Notes under the pieces: model-generated
What the model saw: only the letters and a program-made list of their open reading frames with translations
What the model was told of the DNA's origin: nothing
The model's database searches: none
Translations under genes and position numbers: made by a program
Shown: positions 55,727 through 57,810 of the stretch, one piece after another
Position numbering within the stretch: the stretch's first letter is position 1
Layout of the letters: each line of letters starts with the position of its first letter
NCBI GenBank assembly: GCA_965660075.1
Contig: CBFHYO010000067.1
Location: 1 to 57,810, forward strand
DNA from: CAYYFV01 sp965660075
GTDB taxonomy: Bacteria; Patescibacteriota; Gracilibacteria; UBA1369; GCA-2718715
Direction: 5' to 3'
DNA length: 57,810 nt

Positions 55727-57810
55727 AAACTTTTAATTGTTTCGGCTCTGAATGTAAATCCATCAGAATTTTCCGATGTTATATACTCTTGGCTAGTTTC
55801 TTTTTTTATACGTGTTGCATTTGTTATTGGTTGGACTGTTTTAATTGTTCAGTTTATTGATTATTTTGGTCTAAAATCAATACCATTACTGTTTATTACG
55901 CATTCACTTGCTAGTTTATTTGGACATTTGGTATTTAGAAAAATCATTTCAAAACACAATCCACATTCGGTTTTGGTGGTTACAACTCTTTTAACGTGTC
56001 TTATTTCGATTGCCTCTTTTTATCTATTTAACATCTCGCAATTAGGGTTTATGACATCTGTATTTATTATTGTGTCAGTCTTATTAACACAATTGAGAAT
56101 TGCTAAAATGTTATTTGTAGAAAACTTATTTTCTCCGATTCAGTCATCCAGAATTTTTCCGATCGTTGAATCTGCTGATACCATAGGAGTAATCTTTGGT
56201 GGTTTTGCTATTACAGTGCTTTCGGCTTTCTTTCCTCTGCACTTAGTGACACTATTTATTGCTTTTCCTTTGGCGATAATAATTCCAATTATAGTATCTT
56301 TTCTAAATCAAAGTTTTAAACATCCTATTCTGAACTCACTGGTAAAGCATAATCATTCCGGATCTACTATTTCTTTTAAACACTTGCGTGCCAGTAAATT
56401 ACTGATGTCTATATCTACAATTGTATTTTTCCAGTATTTGTTTTTTGGAATATTAGAAATACAGTATTTAGAACAAGTATTTCATTTTTCACACGATGCA
56501 CACCACAACTTGGCCTATGACCTTGGGGTGCTACATGTGATTTTTGGTGCAGCAACAGTATTGTTTCAAATTTTGGTTGCATCAAGAATACTTTCATTTA
56601 CCGGTATTATTAGATCGATGCTTATAAGTCCTATTGTTTTACTCTCAAGTATTTTGTTTGTGATTTTCTCGCCGGGCTTTATACCTGTACTACTTTCTAA
56701 GTTTAACTTTGAAATATCTGGAGTGCTATTTAACAATGCATATCATAGCTCTTATTATGTGTTTGCTCATAGCTCTAGAGCTAAGATAATGGAATTTTTA
56801 GAGTCATTTATTAAACCGTTGGGTTTACTACTAGTGGGAGTTTTGTCGTCTGTGACTTTAAATGCCGATGGTTCATTTTTCTACTTAAATATCTTAGGTG
56901 CCATATCATTATTGCTAATGATGATTGGTATTAACGTATTTGATAAATCTTATAAGTTCATTCCTCTATTACACTTAAGAAACTCCGATAATATTCAAAC
57001 ATTGTTAGATTCATTATCAATCCTACGTCAAAATCCAACACATAAAAATGCGCATGTATTGATAGATCTTTTAAATCAAAGGGAATTTCCTGAGGAATGT
57101 ATGAAAATGATATTCTGCATTATATCAAATCAAGGTGATATTGATTGTTTAAATAGACTTGTTTCACTGGCTGAGAATTCAGAAATAAAAATAAAATATT
57201 TACTACCAGCAATTAATAAATTTCTAATAAGATATAAAACTGAATTAAAAACTTTGCCGTTTACAAACTTTCATATTAGAAAAATATATGATGGATTAAA
57301 TGCCACTCAAATGGATGACTTAACAAAGGCGGAAATTGTAACGTTTATGTTGGTTTCAAATATAAGCTTCGAATTATCAAATGATGAAGTTAAACAAATT
57401 CAAGATTGCTTAACTAACTCTAATATTCATTTAGTTTATGATGTGATTGATAGCATTGATGACTCCTATATTTGTAGTGTTTTAGAACCATTGATCGATT
57501 CGAAAAAACCAATCTTAAGCTTTTATTTAGTGTCGATACTTTATAAATTTAATTGGAAATTTAATTACTTAGACTTTGTAGGTGAATTGGTAAAATCACC
57601 CAAAAAGTTTGACCAATCCTTAGCAATGATTTTAGCGAGCAATCTGAATTTACAGATACCAACTGAATGCCAATCAGATTTATGTACATTAACCAAATTG
57701 ATGATCGAATCTAAAAACAAACCATCTCAGCATTTTTTAACATATTTATTTTATTCTGCTTCAACTGAATCTGTAAAAGAATTTAAACAACTTTTATTGA
57801 TTACCAAGAC
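55712..57810 (+). CDS. NTT/MFS-like membrane carrier with a helical C-terminal domain (3' end outside the window)
   Basis: Open from the ATG at 55712 to the window end (699 codons, no stop). Residues about 10-425 contain about twelve membrane segments. RIFPIVESADTIGVIFGGFAITVLS (about 150-175) resembles the RxFPxxxAxxxxGxxxGG motif of ADP/ATP-translocase-like and related MFS carriers, and YYVFAHSSRAKIMEFLESFIKPLGLLLVGVL (about 347-377) resembles the (Y/L)xPLPxxxRxRxKxFxEGxxxPLGxxLxGxL motif of the same group. Residues after 440 are soluble and helical, like HEAT repeats (NPTHKNAHVLIDLLNQREFPEECMKMIFCIISNQGDIDCLNRLV). In the relatives such tails are fused to carriers of nucleotides. Substrate unknown; nucleotide uptake would suit a host-dependent cell, but that is inference. 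Confidence 0.65.
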   Translation, partial: MTGFLKLLIVSALNVNPSEFSDVIYSWLVSFFIRVAFVIGWTVLIVQFIDYFGLKSIPLLFITHSLASLFGHLVFRKIISKHNPHSVLVVTTLLTCLISIASFYLFNISQLGFMTSVFIIVSVLLTQLRIAKMLFVENLFSPIQSSRIFPIVESADTIGVIFGGFAITVLSAFFPLHLVTLFIAFPLAIIIPIIVSFLNQSFKHPILNSLVKHNHSGSTISFKHLRASKLLMSISTIVFFQYLFFGILEIQYLEQVFHFSHDAHHNLAYDLGVLHVIFGAATVLFQILVASRILSFTGIIRSMLISPIVLLSSILFVIFSPGFIPVLLSKFNFEISGVLFNNAYHSSYYVFAHSSRAKIMEFLESFIKPLGLLLVGVLSSVTLNADGSFFYLNILGAISLLLMMIGINVFDKSYKFIPLLHLRNSDNIQTLLDSLSILRQNPTHKNAHVLIDLLNQREFPEECMKMIFCIISNQGDIDCLNRLVSLAENSEIKIKYLLPAINKFLIRYKTELKTLPFTNFHIRKIYDGLNATQMDDLTKAEIVTFMLVSNISFELSNDEVKQIQDCLTNSNIHLVYDVIDSIDDSYICSVLEPLIDSKKPILSFYLVSILYKFNWKFNYLDFVGELVKSPKKFDQSLAMILASNLNLQIPTECQSDLCTLTKLMIESKNKPSQHFLTYLFYSASTESVKEFKQLLLITK

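Noticed and set aside
1..57810. Alternative genetic code with UGA as glycine (Absconditabacteria/Gracilibacteria)
   Set aside because: Genes are complete with standard stops, ribE ends in UGA inside an AUGA overlap with ribH, and ruvX also ends in UGA. No conserved protein needs UGA read-through.
1..57810. CRISPR arrays, insertion sequences, integrase or attachment sites
   Set aside because: No regularly spaced repeats, transposase or recombinase motifs were found; the tRNA genes have no duplicated 3' ends nearby.

Overview
The window is a low-GC (by eye about one third G+C), very gene-dense stretch of a bacterial chromosome with the style of a Candidate Phyla Radiation (Patescibacteria) genome. 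The signs are tightly packed or overlapping genes, several TTG starts, few recognisable Shine-Dalgarno sequences, a two-helix T4SS-type pilin, giant low-complexity surface proteins, a TRM11-like methyltransferase, CPR-style nucleotidyltransferase and PrsW proteins, and an NTT/MFS-like carrier fused to a helical tail. UGA looks like a stop codon: ribE ends in UGA inside an AUGA overlap with ribH, and ruvX ends in UGA. That argues against the UGA=Gly code of Absconditabacteria and BD1-5 Gracilibacteria. Ribosomal protein L9 is present although several CPR lineages lack it. The exact lineage cannot be fixed from the window.

Layout. 1-4000: the C-terminal part of fmt, an O-antigen-ligase-like protein with a solute-binding lipoprotein (minus strand), and divergently transcribed ribE-ribH. 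4000-13100: an OmpR-like regulator without a phosphoacceptor, a Nudix hydrolase, a second O-antigen-ligase-like protein, tRNA-Leu, a small secreted protein, uvrC with an inserted domain and no C-terminal HhH, a nucleotidyltransferase, an AI-2E family permease with a T4SS-like pilin, and der. 13100-26050: four consecutive minus-strand surface-protein genes (880, 1245, 1664 and 377 aa), each with its own terminator and each ending in a degenerate SLH-like region that starts with a paired-cysteine module. 26050-36000: an AstE/AspA-family protein, a GNAT enzyme, two GT4 glycosyltransferases, a CaCA antiporter, a three-gene signalling operon (HATPase, STAS, PrsW), an Ig/Fn3 surface protein, a one-domain HhH protein behind a palindromic promoter, and yggT. 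36000-44500: cysS, murC, a DivIC/FtsB-like gene, tRNA-Met, the gmk-holin-secG-SBP5-rplI-ruvX cluster, a candidate structured ncRNA, ssb, and a tRNA methyltransferase gene whose end overlaps tRNA-Asn. 44500-54000: two unknown genes and the operon valS-TPR-dcd-lipA-pdhA-pdhB-pdhC. 54000-57810: rpsB behind a large leader hairpin, tsf, and an NTT/MFS-like membrane protein that runs off the end.

How it fits together. The window combines translation (fmt, cysS, valS, rpsB, tsf, rplI, der, three tRNAs), a division/cell-wall pair (murC, divIC-like), a cell-envelope block (surface proteins, glycosyltransferases, O-antigen-ligase-like proteins, solute-binding proteins, secG) and lipoate-dependent 2-oxoacid oxidation (lipA, E1alpha, E1beta, E2). 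No lipoyl protein ligase, octanoyltransferase or E3 is seen. Control signals are packed into coding DNA: a cysS terminator inside murC, a promoter whose -35 lies in a terminator loop, face-to-face promoters sharing a -10, and two protein stop codons supplied by tRNA genes.

No CRISPR array, insertion sequence, integrase or prophage is visible. The longest stretch without a protein gene is 42363-42651 (289 bases), which holds the candidate ncRNA and a terminator. All promoter, terminator and fold statements were made by eye from base complementarity and hexamer spacing; nothing was computed.
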